Shown: one piece after another, positions 41,714-53,190 of the stretch
Position numbering within the stretch: position 1 is the first letter of the stretch
Layout of the letters: the number at the start of each line of letters is the position of its first letter
Source: Citrus sinensis
Taxonomy: Eukaryota; Streptophyta; Magnoliopsida; Sapindales; Rutaceae
Direction of reading: 5' to 3'
Length of the DNA: 64,000 nucleotides
Assembly: GCF_022201045.2 (NCBI RefSeq)
Contig: NC_068559.1
Coordinates: 434,001-498,000, forward strand
The notes under the pieces: model-generated
Seen by the model: only the letters and a program-made list of their open reading frames with translations
Database searches by the model: none
What the model was told of the DNA's origin: nothing
Made by a program: the position numbers and the translations under genes

Positions 41714-41730
41714 CCCCGGCAACGGTGCCA
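41714..41730 (-). promoter_or_regulatory. Primer binding site, tRNA-Asp type
   Basis: The plus-strand sequence CCCCGGCAACGGTGCCA equals the 3' end of plant tRNA-Asp(GTC) plus CCA with one change (T for C). It lies 6 nt inside the 5' LTR, as in Athila elements. Confidence 0.85.
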
Positions 41731-41736
41731 AAAACT

Positions 41737-43074
41737 TGTTGTGCAAATTTTAATGTACTCGCAAGCGCACGAATCTATTGTAGTATAGACTAATGGTGAC
41801 GAGTGTCGATCCCACGAGAAGGTGGATTTTAATTATGTGTAGAATTAGTTTTGTAAATGGGTGGTTGGATTTGTGGTGGAAATGATTTGGAATATGCTAA
41901 AACTTAAATTAAAATGGTGAGAATAAATTCTAAAATTGTAATTGAAATGACAAGAATAAATTGAAGAGAATTCTATTGAGATGACGTGCTTGGGCATCTG
42001 GATCCGTATCAACATGCATCATGGGCTAAATAATCCGTATTAATGCCAATTAAATCATGAGGGAGGAATCCACACCTCATGAACCACGCTCTAATCAATA
42101 TGGTGCTAAGGGCTTATCGTGCCAAATAATAATAACCTTGTACTAGAGGGCCGGTGAAACCAAGGCGGTACTAGACAAGATTAGTATTATTTGTCGACGA
42201 GAAGTCAAAACATCCACAAAAACTAGAGGGGAAGAGAAAATAAATTTACCAAATTAAGCTCATGACACATGTTGAGACTTCACTTTCAACCCAAGCTTGA
42301 AAGAAAATTAGCCACTCATAATTGAACTAGGGGCAAAATGAGAATTTATTAAAATACGAAAAAAATACAAGATGGAGAGGGAATTATAGAAAACAAAGTC
42401 CAAAAATGGATTCAGAGGTATCAAATTAGGGGGGGAAGGCCCCCTTTTTATAGATACATTGAGTAAATCATGGCCATTGGATTAAAAACAGTTTGGACGC
42501 TCAGGATTGCGCCACATCATCAGTCAACAGTATGCGGTTTGACCGCATGGATGAACAGTAACATAGTTTGACCCGGATGAACAGTAATGCAGTTTGGTTA
42601 AAAATAATCTTGTGTGATGCATGTACCGTACGCGAGATTTTTCGTCCACTAATATGCTGCCATGTCACCATCAACAGTACATAAGAATTTTAGCCCAACA
42701 GGATCGTGACACCTCATCAGTCAGTGCCACATCATCGGTCAATGCCACGTCATCGTCCGTCTATGTGAACAGTGTCGTGAACAGTAACGTATACAGTACC
42801 GTACATGTGAACAGTGCCATTTTTCCTTTTATGCTCCTCCTAAGGTTTTCGACCGTCCTGAGTTCAAAAGTGATGTCCGTTTTGCCATCTGATCTCTCGT
42901 TTATTGTGAAATGACTATGATGCCCCTAAAATACATAAAATACTTAATTAAAATAAAACACACGGAATTAAATCAAAAGAAGGTTAAATTCATAAAAGTA
43001 AAGGTGTTAGTAAAACTTGTAGTGTAAAATGACGATTTTCTCCTTTATAAATATACATTTTCTAACACTCAACA
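41737..43074 (-). repeat. 5' LTR of the Athila element
   Basis: 1338 bp, TG...CA ends. On the minus strand a TATA box (TATAAAAA, 42445-42452) is followed directly by a G-run/C-run hairpin. The upstream part carries repeated TGAACAGTAAC-like and CACATCATCAGTCAATGC-like words. Confidence 0.95.
42445..42452 (-). promoter_or_regulatory. LTR TATA box
   Basis: TATAAAAA on the minus strand, immediately followed by GGGGGCCTTCCCCCC, which can form a hairpin. The same arrangement is present in the other LTR at about 31436-31443. Confidence 0.55.
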
Positions 43075-43079
43075 ACAAG

Positions 43080-43856
43080 CTTACAAAAGATAAGAAGGGC
43101 ATAAAAAAAAGGAGAAGCGCTACATTAATTAAATTTTTAATGATGCTTAATTAGTCTTAGTGGCTTCTAATTTTCTCTGCATGCTTGCATTTTGAGCATG
43201 CATGTTTCACATGTTCTATCCATACCCCAAAAAAAAAAAAAAAAAACGTGTTTCACATTCACATATATAGACTGTTAGGTTGTCGATCCAAATTAGGAGT
43301 GTATATGTGGCTAGTTAAATTAAAAATACAACTAATGATGATGATTAATTAAGTAATTAAAGCATTAGAGGGGGGCCTCACAGGTCCTTCAATTAATAAT
43401 GTTTCACGTTCAGTAAAGCAAAGATTAATTCAAGTATCACGTTTAGTAAAGCAAAGGGACTCATCCACCATGTTATTTTAGCATACGTGAGGTTTGGTAG
43501 ATAATCTAATGAGCATCAGTGTCCACCATTAAACACATGGTAAAATTTTGTGACTATGAAAAAAGTTGAAGCTGTGGATTAATTAGAATTACAAGCGCGT
43601 CGCTCTTTTCACCCATTAAATCATTATTAAATAAAATTTTAATGGTGAAGTGAATATTGTTGTTAGTCTATCCTTTATACTTTTCCATTATTATGGTACT
43701 TCTATTAGGCCATATTAGAATCTATCTCATACAAACTTGTCAACAGTAATTGACTTTGTAAAAACATCTACTAAGTTGCGTTTAATATTATGCATGCTTT
43801 GTTCATGCATTAAATTCGAGCATGCAATTCACATTATCAACCATATGTATTCAATT
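43080..43856. other. Intergenic sequence right of the retrotransposon
   Basis: AT-rich with an A-run at about 43228-43246. Nothing recognised. Confidence 0.5.
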
Positions 43857-43864
43857 GTGATGCA

Positions 43865-44042
43865 TAGGGATGGGCAAACCCAATCCAACCCGACGGACTC
43901 AACCCAACCCAACTCAATTTAATTTTGACAAGTTGAATGGGTTATTATGGGTTAATTGTGTTAATTTTTTCAAATCCAATTAATAATTAAGTTGAGTTGG
44001 GTTAATTATGATGAACCCATCTAACCCAATCCAACACACATA

Positions 44043-44086
<44 letters not shown>

Positions 44087-44590
44087 GATAATTCTCAATT
44101 GCAAAATCCTAAAAGTCGAAATGGCTAATCTATTTTTTTAATCCTCTTTTTATTCTTTTGTAAAAGAGACTATTTTATTCTTGTATCTACTACTCTAGAC
44201 TCTAACTCTAAAACTAAAATTATTCTCTTAAATTTCAATTCTCAATCAACTTAAGTACTTTTCTTATTTATTCATTCTATATTCTTTTAGTTTTCTTGAT
44301 CGAATACTAAATAGTGAATATAATTTTCATAATATAATATATTTATATTTGATTTCAATAAATTTCATTTCAACTTTCATATCTTTTTCTTTATTCAATT
44401 TTTAATTTTAATTTGACTTCAAGTCTTCAACCCAATCAACTCAACCCAACCCGATAATTTAAGGGTTGGGTTGGATTGGGTTAAACATGTTTATTTAATT
44501 GGGTTAGGTTGATTTTATGACAACCCATTTAATAATGGGTTGAGTTAGGTTTTCACAAACTCTATCCAACAAAACCCATACCCACATCTA
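43865..44590. mobile_element. hAT-type MITE rich in AACCCAA words
   Basis: 726 bp. The left end TAGGGATGGGC and right end (reverse complement TAGATGTGGG) fit the hAT-MITE terminal pattern. Flanked by 8-bp duplications GTGATGCA (43857-43864) and GTAATGCA (44591-44598), one mismatch. Sub-terminal arms carry many degenerate AACCCAA/TTGGGTT repeats in inverted orientation; the centre has an (ATA)n tract at 44041-44087. No transposase. Confidence 0.8.
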
Positions 44591-44799
44591 GTAATGCATT
44601 CTCGTCAAACAAGCCTCTTTAACTACAAATTATCCACTAACTTTTTGACTTTTAAGTTAAAAACAAATAATATAGTTGATGCATGTGAATCGGCAATGTA
44701 TGTACGTGATTTAAAATTTAATATTTCAAAGTAGACTTTCTTTCTTTTCTTTTCTTTTTAAAGAATAATTTGTTCTCCATTGTCTTATTTCACAAGGCA

Positions 44800-45250
44800 T
44801 TCCGTTATGGGGTAAGGTTCTCCAAATCGGTTTAGCTTAAGGGTTCAATACAAATTGAGTTTCATTTTCGTGTATCCATACCTTCTAAATTACGGTCTGT
44901 AACGGTTGTCCCAGCACAACGACTTAGATCCACTATAAAATATGTATATTATGAGTTAGACTAGTCCTTTAGACTTAACATTAATTAAATTAGAAAAGGA
45001 CATGTATTATTACGGACGAAACTGAACTTGTCCTATAAGTGGTTTCCATAGTTATAAAACCATATGTGATAATAGAATAGAAAGCAAGTAGTTTGAGAGA
45101 CTTGAGTGAGGCGAGTTTTTGCCTCAGCCTTTAGATAGTATATATGCATTATACACATTCAAAGTGGCCAACAGTTAATCGTGCGAAAATAGTGGGCTAC
45201 GACACGAGTATCACGCAGTGACTTTCGGATGTGGAGGATATCGAGTACTA
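44800..45250. pseudogene. Diverged relic of the duplicated unit (promoter side)
   Basis: 44810-45040 aligns with about 23240-23440, sharing CTTAGATCC(C)..TATAAAATA. Then 45080-45190 aligns with about 24410-24520: GAAAGCAAGTAGTTTGAGAG, ACTTGAG(T/C)GAGG, TATA region. Both are in the same orientation as the units. The 960 bp that lie between these blocks in the units are missing here. Confidence 0.6.
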
Positions 45251-46072
45251 CTTTTTCTCTTAAGATAAGGGTAATTATCCGTGTGCGACTTAACCCAGAT
45301 TTCATTCCGATAAGGGCATTCGTACCAGATGTTTAATTCTTGTCATCTTAGCTCCTCCAATGAAAGAACAGCTAGCAAAGTTAATAAGCATGTCTCACAA
45401 TTAAATGCATGTTGCTGAGAATGGTGAAACATGCACCACCTTCAGTCCATGGACAAGGTATGCGTTGATATTGAATGGCTAAGCATGCATGAAATTTAAT
45501 ATGAGTATGCATATAAATAAATGTAAAGGGATAAATGAAGCCTATAAATAATAAGTTTCACAATTCGTTTATGGGCATTCATTTTTTGTTTTAAGTTAAG
45601 TAATTCAAGAGAGAATTAAAGTAAGTTAAGAATATTTTCAAAACTTATTTTTCTTCAAAAGAATATTTTTTAGATTTAATCTGAAAATGATTCCCAAAAA
45701 CAACTGAGAAAATATTTTTAGTATTCTCCTAAAAGCACATTTTTGAGAAAATATTTTCAATTTTTTTTAAAAACATTTCATTTTCTCATATTTTTCTTAA
45801 TTACACTTTCTAGATTATAACAATCTTAAAACATTAACATTAAGTTACTGGTTCTTCATTATTTACTAGTACACTCAGCGCATACACTACTATTTATAAC
45901 ATGTGCAATTACTCTTTAGGTGCAAATACACTACTCAATAAAACAATAACCATAGTTAAAATTGTAATTGGTGTAATAGGAATTTATTTAGGTCATACCA
46001 AAGCCTAAATCTGCTTTTGGGCCTTATTTCAATCAAGGAGCCAACCCTTGTGACGCATAGCCTGGTGAAATT

Positions 46073-46497
46073 CTAGCCCAAAACAATGATTAAGTTTTTT
46101 AATAAGAAATTTTTAGGTAAAAACCAATGGTCGCAGATGCCTACTCTGAAAGAGAATGTTCCTATTTGACTGAATTGGGTTAGTTTTTTATTAGTGAGAC
46201 AGAAAATTACAATATTGATTCTCTTGAAGTTCCTCAATATGGAAGAAACATTAAAATAACTTGTTAATTGGTAAAATTTGAGTCGTTTTATGTTTGATGA
46301 GTAATGTTTCAATATGTTTGTATTTCATCTTCAAAGTGTCAATATGGCACCTCAAAAGGCCATTTAATATCACTTTGTATGAAAGATTATAGATGGAATA
46401 CAAAGTACTTACTTTTTTTTTTTGAGAAGACAAAGTACTTACTTAATAAGCGTAATGTTACTCTTCTAAATTTTGTACGAATAAACAAAAGGACTTA
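46073..46497 (+). pseudogene. Inverted relic of the small gene's exon 2 region
   Basis: On the plus strand GGTAAAAACCAATGGTCGCA and CTTGAAGTTCCTCAATATGG align with exon 2 of the small gene, which is on the minus strand in the units. The frame is shifted and has a stop where the conserved Trp stands. Similarity continues (CACCTCAAAAGGCCATTTAA; CACTTTGTATGAAAGA) up to the Harbinger insertion at 46498 and resumes at 47643-47790. Confidence 0.65.
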
Positions 46498-47642
46498 GGT
46501 GGCGTTTGTTTTTTTGTCTGAAATCTGAATTAGTCTGAATTCTGAATAGATCTAAATGTCTGAATCTGAATAATATGTTTGTTTTTTTGTCTGAGTCTCG
46601 AAAAATAAGAATTAAGTTGTTTGTTTTTTTTCAACTTAAAAAACTAAAAATATGTACTTTTATATTTGTATCGTTATTAAATTTGAATGTCAAATAAATA
46701 ATATATTAAATATCACAATATTTTAACATTTATAAGTAAAACTAATGATGAGATTATTATGTGGGGTAAATGTCTATGGGTGAGTTTTGGGATAGACATG
46801 AAAAATAAATTATAAAGCAGAGATATTTTTGACATTAGCAAGTAATTGACTTAATTCAGGTTTCTCCATTAAGTAAAAAGCCAAAAAAATTGGTGTGACA
46901 TTTGTTTTTTAACTTAATGACTTAAAGTGACTTAACTTAATTAATTAAGTTAATTAGAAGTGTTTGTTTTTATAACTTAATGGGACCTTTTAGATAATTT
47001 TGACATAATAAAATAAGCCAATTTTTTTGGCTTTTTACTTAATAGAGACATCTGAATTAAGTCAATTACTTTGTAATGTCAAAAATATCACTGCTTTATA
47101 ATTTATTTTTCATGTCTATCCCAAAACTCACCCATAGACATTTACCCAACATAATAATCTCATCATTATTTTTTTAGCCGTCATGAAATCGCTCCTCACT
47201 TTGGTATCAACTCCTCAACTATTGAAGATCAAAATTACATGCGACAACTTCGAGATGAAATGACAAATCAATTGTTTCAAGCATCTTATTAGTTTTTTTC
47301 TTTTTTATATTATATACGATAAAATTTGAAATTTATGGTATTTTATATATTAAAATTTCAAAATCATTATGTATTCACTTAAATATAGTTTTACTTATAA
47401 ATGTTAAAATATTGTGGTATTTAATATATTATTTATTTGACATTCAAATTTAATAAGAATACAAATGTAAAAGTACATATTTTTCAGTTTTTTAAGATGA
47501 AAAAAACAAACAACTTAATAATTATTTTTCGAGATTCAGACGAAAAAATAAACATATTATTCAGATTCAGACATTCAGATCTATTCAGAATTCAGACTAA
47601 TTCAAGTCTATTCAAATTTCAGACAAAAAAACAAACCCCAAC
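46498..47642. mobile_element. PIF/Harbinger-type foldback MITE, 1145 bp
   Basis: Flanked by TTA target duplications (46495-46497, 47643-47645). Termini GGTGGCGTTTG and (complement) GTTGGGGTTTG. Long arms repeat in reverse complement, for example GTCTGAAT..GAATAGATCT near both ends and ATGTCTATGGGTGAGTTTTG at about 46770 with its complement at about 47140. Arms of 390 bp or more surround a short centre, so a transcript would fold into a very long hairpin. The right arm is longer and holds a transposase remnant at 47176-47292. Confidence 0.8.
47176..47292 (+). pseudogene. C-terminal remnant of a Harbinger (PIF/ALP1-like) transposase
   Basis: A 38-codon open stretch ending in TAG, including STIEDQNYMRQLRDEMTNQL. 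Plant Harbinger DDE transposases typically end with a helix of this kind (x-R-x-x-R-D-x-I/M-A/T-x-x-L/M-W/F), and the element's TSD and termini are of the same superfamily. This suggests the MITE is an internal-deletion derivative of an autonomous element. Confidence 0.5.
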
Positions 47643-47645
47643 TTA

Positions 47646-49794
47646 GTGTTATTGTCAGTCAGTTTGATTCAATAAATAAGATAATCTCTTGAGATTTTGA
47701 AGAGATTTTCTTTGTGCATATATCCATGTACTTAGATTTTCTTAATAAAAAAAAATTGTTGTGTTTTAAATCGTTGATTTATTATTATTATTCTTCTTCT
47801 TTGGGTGCAAATCCACAACTAATTAGTAGGAAAATTTTTTGGAGAAAAGAAAACTGAAATAATTAAAAAGTTATAGCAGGACAAAGATGGAGCCCTAGAA
47901 AAGAAGTTTATGGCAAAGCAAAATCAAGAAACAAAGAAGCGTATAAAGATGATCGGTAATGATATGATCAGCCCAAAGGGCAACACAATGGTGACATAAA
48001 TGGCACCCCAGCGAGCCAGTTTGGCAGCCCTTTTTAGACCGATGAAGTAAAAGTGTGTGTAGAACATATTATTGTTCAGATTAATTTATTACTTACCTAT
48101 ATTTGATAATTTCAGAAGCTGCATTGTCGTGCATCTGTGCCAACTTTTGGCTCAATTGAGGCATTATCTATAACAGGGTTTATACAAACACATAAATACA
48201 TGGATCCATACATTTCAACTGGGAAAGAATCAATAGAAAAAGAAAGAGTCAGAATTAATCGATATATTTCTTGTAACAAACAAGAAGGAAACCAACGATG
48301 AAACATAAAATATGGATCAACTAAGCCCTCTGGGGACTTGCTTAAGAATGAAAAAAAGTAATCTCATATAAATATCATGGAAGACTAAGGTACTGAGGTC
48401 AATGAAGCTTCGCGGATGATTTAAGATGAGAAATTTCTGACAAAATGGCACCATGATTCAGCTGTAGAACGTGTCCCATTCCTTAATTTTTCCCATCACA
48501 AATATTTAAGTACCTTGGATTGCTATTGCTACTGCTAGCTACCAACCGGAATTAATGACAGCTGACCTATGCGAGGACATCGGTTCAGCAGGCGAAGAAA
48601 TGAAGCTGCCGAGTTTCGTTTCAAATACGGATATGAAATGCCTGTGGACGTGTTAGCTGAATCGGTGTGGGTGAGGGAGTTTATTTCACAGAATATTTCA
48701 AAGAGAAAGCCTAAACGAAGACGAAGACATCTCTCTCACCGACTCTGCATTTTAACAACGTAGCCAAAGACAGCTCAGCACTCGGGAGAGGCCATTTTCC
48801 TCTGTGGATGTTTTTATGCCTTATTCTATCATTTTACTACATCTCTATGGGAAGGAACCATCTATTCATCTCAATACCCATATGTTCTTTTCGCCAAGGA
48901 AGAAGATTTTGATTGTTAAATATATAGCTTGAGCCACAAGCTATAGTCTTAAGGCAATGGACACTTAACCAATCGCCATCTCATTATTGTGATCAATTCT
49001 TGCTAATCTCCACAATTTTTTCAATAATATGCTTTGGATCCCCAACATATTAAATGAAATGATAATGGAATTAGACAAGGCCAATCAATGCTGCCAACGA
49101 CTGGCAACCCCCACATGCTATGCTTTGCTGTGCTGTGAAACTCAACATCAAAATAGTATATAGTATGCCTTTGCATGATTTTCCACCACAAAAAGACAAC
49201 CAATTCTATCAATTTTGGACACCATGGCTTGTATCTTTTGGTATGACAACTTTACCCATTCATGAAATTAAAAATGTGCACAATAGGGTCCATATATGTA
49301 CCTGCTGAGGCACTCATCCATTTCTATTTTTTGCTTAAGTCGACTGTCCACCAAATCCTGACCCATTTTCAAATTCAATTTATACATAAGGGTCCACAAA
49401 AAAAAAATGATACATCATTGAAACCTGAGCACACCGACAATTGAATTTGATAAAGTTGAGAAAAAAATTTATATATTACAAAAATAAATGCATTTATACG
49501 AACATCATTGACAATTACTGACACAGAAACCAACCTGATGGTTTATTGCCATATCTTTATCTACACTAAAGTTACAATTTCACTTCCCACACCAATGATA
49601 ATTTTGAGCATTTTACAAGAGAAACTAAAAAAGCCTTCAACTTTAGAACTCACACAACTCAAAAGACTAAAACACACGGAGTTTTACAATTGTAAAGAAG
49701 ATGAAGAAGGGATAAAGAACACATTACCGGGCACAATGACTGGATAACTTGCTACTCTCCGACCACATTCTCTACTTGCAATCTGATCAGTGGC
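47646..49794. other. Intergenic region downstream of GMPP
   Basis: 47646-47790 continues the inverted relic of the duplicated unit. The rest, 2 kb, shows no coherent gene. A 64-codon Arg-rich open stretch near 48569 has no supporting splice or family evidence. Confidence 0.5.
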
Positions 49795-51784
49795 TCACAT
49801 GACTATCTCTGGCTTCAAAATGCTTGATTTTATCTCTTTGTGCGGCAAAACCACACCCCCATTGCTATAAATTTCATCGCAGACATGAACGTCTTCCCCG
49901 AGAATGGTCATGTTCTCTACACGAGCCCATTGCCCAACAGTGGAGTGCCATCCAATGATACTGCTGGATATGCAAGCATGTTTCTTGATGCGCACTCCAC
50001 GCATCACTGTGCAGCGAGAGAGTCTAACTCCTGACTCAACAACACAACCCGGGCCAACGGCAACATCGGGTCCAATCAAACATCCCTCCCCAATTTGAGC
50101 ACTCTCATGCACCAAGACATTGCCTACAATGTTAGCACCAGTGGCCAACTTGAATGAGGACTTCTTCCTCAGGGAGTCCAGATAGAGTCTCAAGCCTGTA
50201 ATGTAATCCCTCGGCTGTCCAATGTCCATCCAGAAACCTGGAAGAACCATCGCGAAGAGCTTTCCCTCTAAAGCAATTTTTGGAAAGACCTCTTTCTCAA
50301 TGGAGGTGGGCCTCAGCTCAATGCGATCAAGAACCGCAGGGTTCAAAAGATAAATTCCAGCATTAATTTTGTTACCAACAAATAATTTAGGTTTCTCTAC
50401 GAATTTCTCAACTTTTCCAGTAGAGTCTTCCATAACCACCACACCATATTTTGATGGCTCATCCACCTACAAGATAAGGGGGTAAAAATAGCTTAAATTA
50501 TTGAATTAAAATCACAGTGTTTCCAACAAAGGGGAATTAAAATAATCTAAAAGGAAATTTCAATCAAGATTACCTTGGTTACCATGATGGAGGCCTCTCC
50601 TCCATGTGCTTTGTGGAATTCAATCATTTCTGCAAATGGGTACTCACTAATAACATCACTGTTAAGGACGAAAAATGGCTCACCAGTATCGTCAATCAAT
50701 TTGTCTCTAGCCAGAGCCAGAGGACCAGCAGTGCCCAGTGGCTCAGTCTCTTGTGAGCAGATGATCTTGATCCCAAGCTTTGCTTCAAATTCCTTCAAAA
50801 AGTTCAACATCACCTGCGAAAACAAGGAATAGCACCATAAACACTCTCGGAGATCCTCGAAGACTATTAAATCAACTTTCGAGTTCAAAAGAAATGGCAT
50901 TGTTCCTTCACCTCTGGCTGGTAGTTAATAGCCAAAACTACTTCAGTCACTCCAACTGCCTTAAGGGCCTCTATCTGAGGAAATTTCAGTAACACATGTC
51001 AGCCCATGATAGCACATATAGTCCATATTGAACAAAGAACTGGACTAGCAACACTGTCATAGCTTCTCAGAAAAATAAAATTAAAACACTGTCATAAGAT
51101 CTCTGGTAATTCTAAGGGTGTGTTCCAATATTATTTTTTTTCCTTTAAGCAAAATAAAATTCATTTTTTTTCTTTTAACTTTTTCTTGAAAACAGTTTGG
51201 TCTGTCACTAAAGGAGGAGTAAGAAGGACAATATACACGCTACCCCTCAAATCCAACGATAAAAGCAAGCACAAAGCCAATAGAGAGGTCAAATTTCAAA
51301 ATTCTATAAACTGGGATTGACAAAGTGCATCATGGCAACCAATTAAACATATAATACTTGGTAAAATGTTGAATTTTTCTTAGAACCGTTGGTAAAATGA
51401 TGACTTTTTCTTAGAGCCCACCATCTTACAGGTTCTCTTATCAGCGGATTGCTTCTAGATTGGGGATCTCAAACAGAAAAATCAAAAGCAGCAGGTTTTA
51501 CTATAGCTTCCAGGATTTTAAAAAAAAAAAAAATGAAGCCAAGATGATAAAGATTGCTATAGTAAGAACAATTTAAAGATGTAACAAGTAACCGTAAAAG
51601 GTGCTTCCAAATCAAAGACATAAGAAACATAGCTCAGATTTATTGATGAAAGGTCATGCTGGCAAAGTTATACCTGATGCAGGATCATGGGTTTGTTAGC
51701 AAATTCAACAAGTGGCTTAGGGACACTAAGCGTCAACGGCCTCAACCGTGTTCCGAACCCTCCAACAAGAATAAGTGCCTTCAT
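49795..51784 (-). CDS. CYT1: GDP-mannose pyrophosphorylase (mannose-1-phosphate guanylyltransferase)
   Basis: Makes GDP-mannose from GTP and mannose-1-P for ascorbate, wall polysaccharides, N-glycans and GPI anchors (CYT1/VTC1 in Arabidopsis). Four coding exons: 51784-51674 (37 codons), 50974-50912 (21), 50813-50574 (80), 50466-49795 (223 plus stop), all phase 0, giving 361 aa, the exact plant length. N-terminal nucleotidyltransferase motif [20 protein letters not shown], then [12 protein letters not shown] with the metal-binding Asp, and [18 protein letters not shown]. The C-terminal left-handed beta-helix runs from about residue 255 ([31 protein letters not shown]), ending KPEIVM. A 5' UTR exon is placed upstream (53020 to about 53150). 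No breaks. Confidence 0.95.
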
Positions 51785-53019
51785 TGTGATACGGAGCCTG
51801 CTTTATCCTGTACATCGCACAATCAGTTTCACAGATTATGCATGGAAACATATTATTAAAAGATGAAACCCAGCCCCTCTTATGTTTGTTTGTGACAAAA
51901 AGGAAAACAACAATGAATTCCCTAAGTAATCTACATTAACATTTATAGATCTGAAACAATTTAAGAGACAGAGCTCATCCTTCAGGGAAAGTTGCCATAC
52001 CTGAACCAACAGGTATACAATTGAGCTTGAAACAATTTCAAAACATGCAAGGAAAAACAAACATCAAATATTTAAAGCCGATTTCACAGAAAACAACCAA
52101 AAGATTCAAATACGTGTCTTGAGATGAAAACTAACGCTTGTAGAGTTAGCGGAAATGCTTCCAAATGGAGTAGCTGGTATCAGGACACAAATTCCAGCTA
52201 TACAACAGGTTGGAGAATTGAATGAGAGCGACAAAATCAGTTCTTATTTTATGATCGGTTACTCCATATAGGACATAGAGAATCCAAATTCAAGATAACC
52301 ATCGCATCAAGTAAACGACAAAATGTTTTGAACTGCTTCATTTTTCTTCACACTAACCGTGAGATTTTCCTACTTTAACAGCTGGAAACAGAAAAACGTT
52401 TCCTTTTCTTAACTCATCAGTGATAGAGCACGAAAAATAATCACCAACGGGAACAAAAAGCAACTTCTAAGTGACAGCATTTAAGTGGTTACATTCTGCC
52501 ATTGAACGTAGTGCCATATCACCACCTTTTGAATTATTTAGAAGACAATAGAACCCCAAAAATCTTACCAAAAAAGAGAAGATTGTGAAAAGAATTGGAA
52601 ACATTTATTATGATTTTATCAAACAAATGACAAAAGACAATACTAACTCAACAAAGTAATCAAGTTTTGCAAATGATCGGTACAAAAATGCACGTCAATG
52701 GAAGACCTCAATGGCTCATAAAAATTCAAACTTGCTATCATTTCTTTTCAATGAAATAAGACCAACACACAAACACATAACAAAGAAATAAGAATGGAAG
52801 CAATAACACAGACAATCGCCGGATCTAACAAAATTCACATGATTTAACCCCCAAAAATCTTTTTTTTTCTTGTTACAACAATTTAAAACCAAAAACATCA
52901 TAATTAAACCAAATCAATCCAATAAAAACACGCGAACTCCAAATTTCAATCAAATCCTATCCACATTGCTTCTAATCCACCACGGATCTCCAAAACGACA
53001 CGCAAAATTGAAGAATTAC

Positions 53020-53150
53020 CTTTAATTAAGACCGGATCCGAACGGCAAACAACTGAGTTGAAAAACAAGAGTCGCGAGTCGTGACTCGGGACCGACAGCT
53101 CAGTCAACGGATGAGGCGAGCTTCGCGCGCTTCGCTTTTGCTTTGCTTTT
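53020..53150 (-). other. Probable 5' UTR exon of the GMPP gene
   Basis: On the minus strand AATTAAAG|GTAATTC gives a donor at 53019, and the acceptor TACAG|GATAAAG at 51807 lies 22 bp before the ATG, so a 1.2-kb intron splits the leader. Intron in the 5' UTR is inferred; the 5' end is approximate. Confidence 0.5.
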
Positions 53151-53178
53151 TGTTGTCTGAGATAACAAGCTGATTGGT

Positions 53179-53190
53179 TATTTATTTATA
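53179..53190 (-). promoter_or_regulatory. TATA box of the GMPP gene
   Basis: TATAAATAAATA on the minus strand, followed by a CCAAT word, about 30 bp upstream of the presumed leader exon. Confidence 0.5.

Larger units (their letters stand above)
30727..43074 (-). mobile_element. Complete Athila-lineage Ty3/Gypsy LTR retrotransposon with cargo ORFs
   Basis: 12,348 bp on the minus strand, flanked by a perfect 5-bp target duplication ACAAG (30722-30726 and 43075-43079). LTRs begin TGTTG and end AACA. Order in transcription direction: 5' LTR, tRNA-Asp-type primer site, gag, protease, reverse transcriptase, RNase H, integrase, three accessory ORFs, 1.86 kb non-coding, polypurine tract, 3' LTR. RT and protease motifs ([36 protein letters not shown]) match the Athila lineage. 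The pol frame is broken at least six times, so the copy cannot move by itself. The LTRs differ at about 46 sites by eye (about 3.4%), mostly C/T and G/A transitions. Confidence 0.95.

Noticed and set aside
48569-48763. 64-codon Arg-rich ORF
   Set aside because: No family, splice or promoter support.
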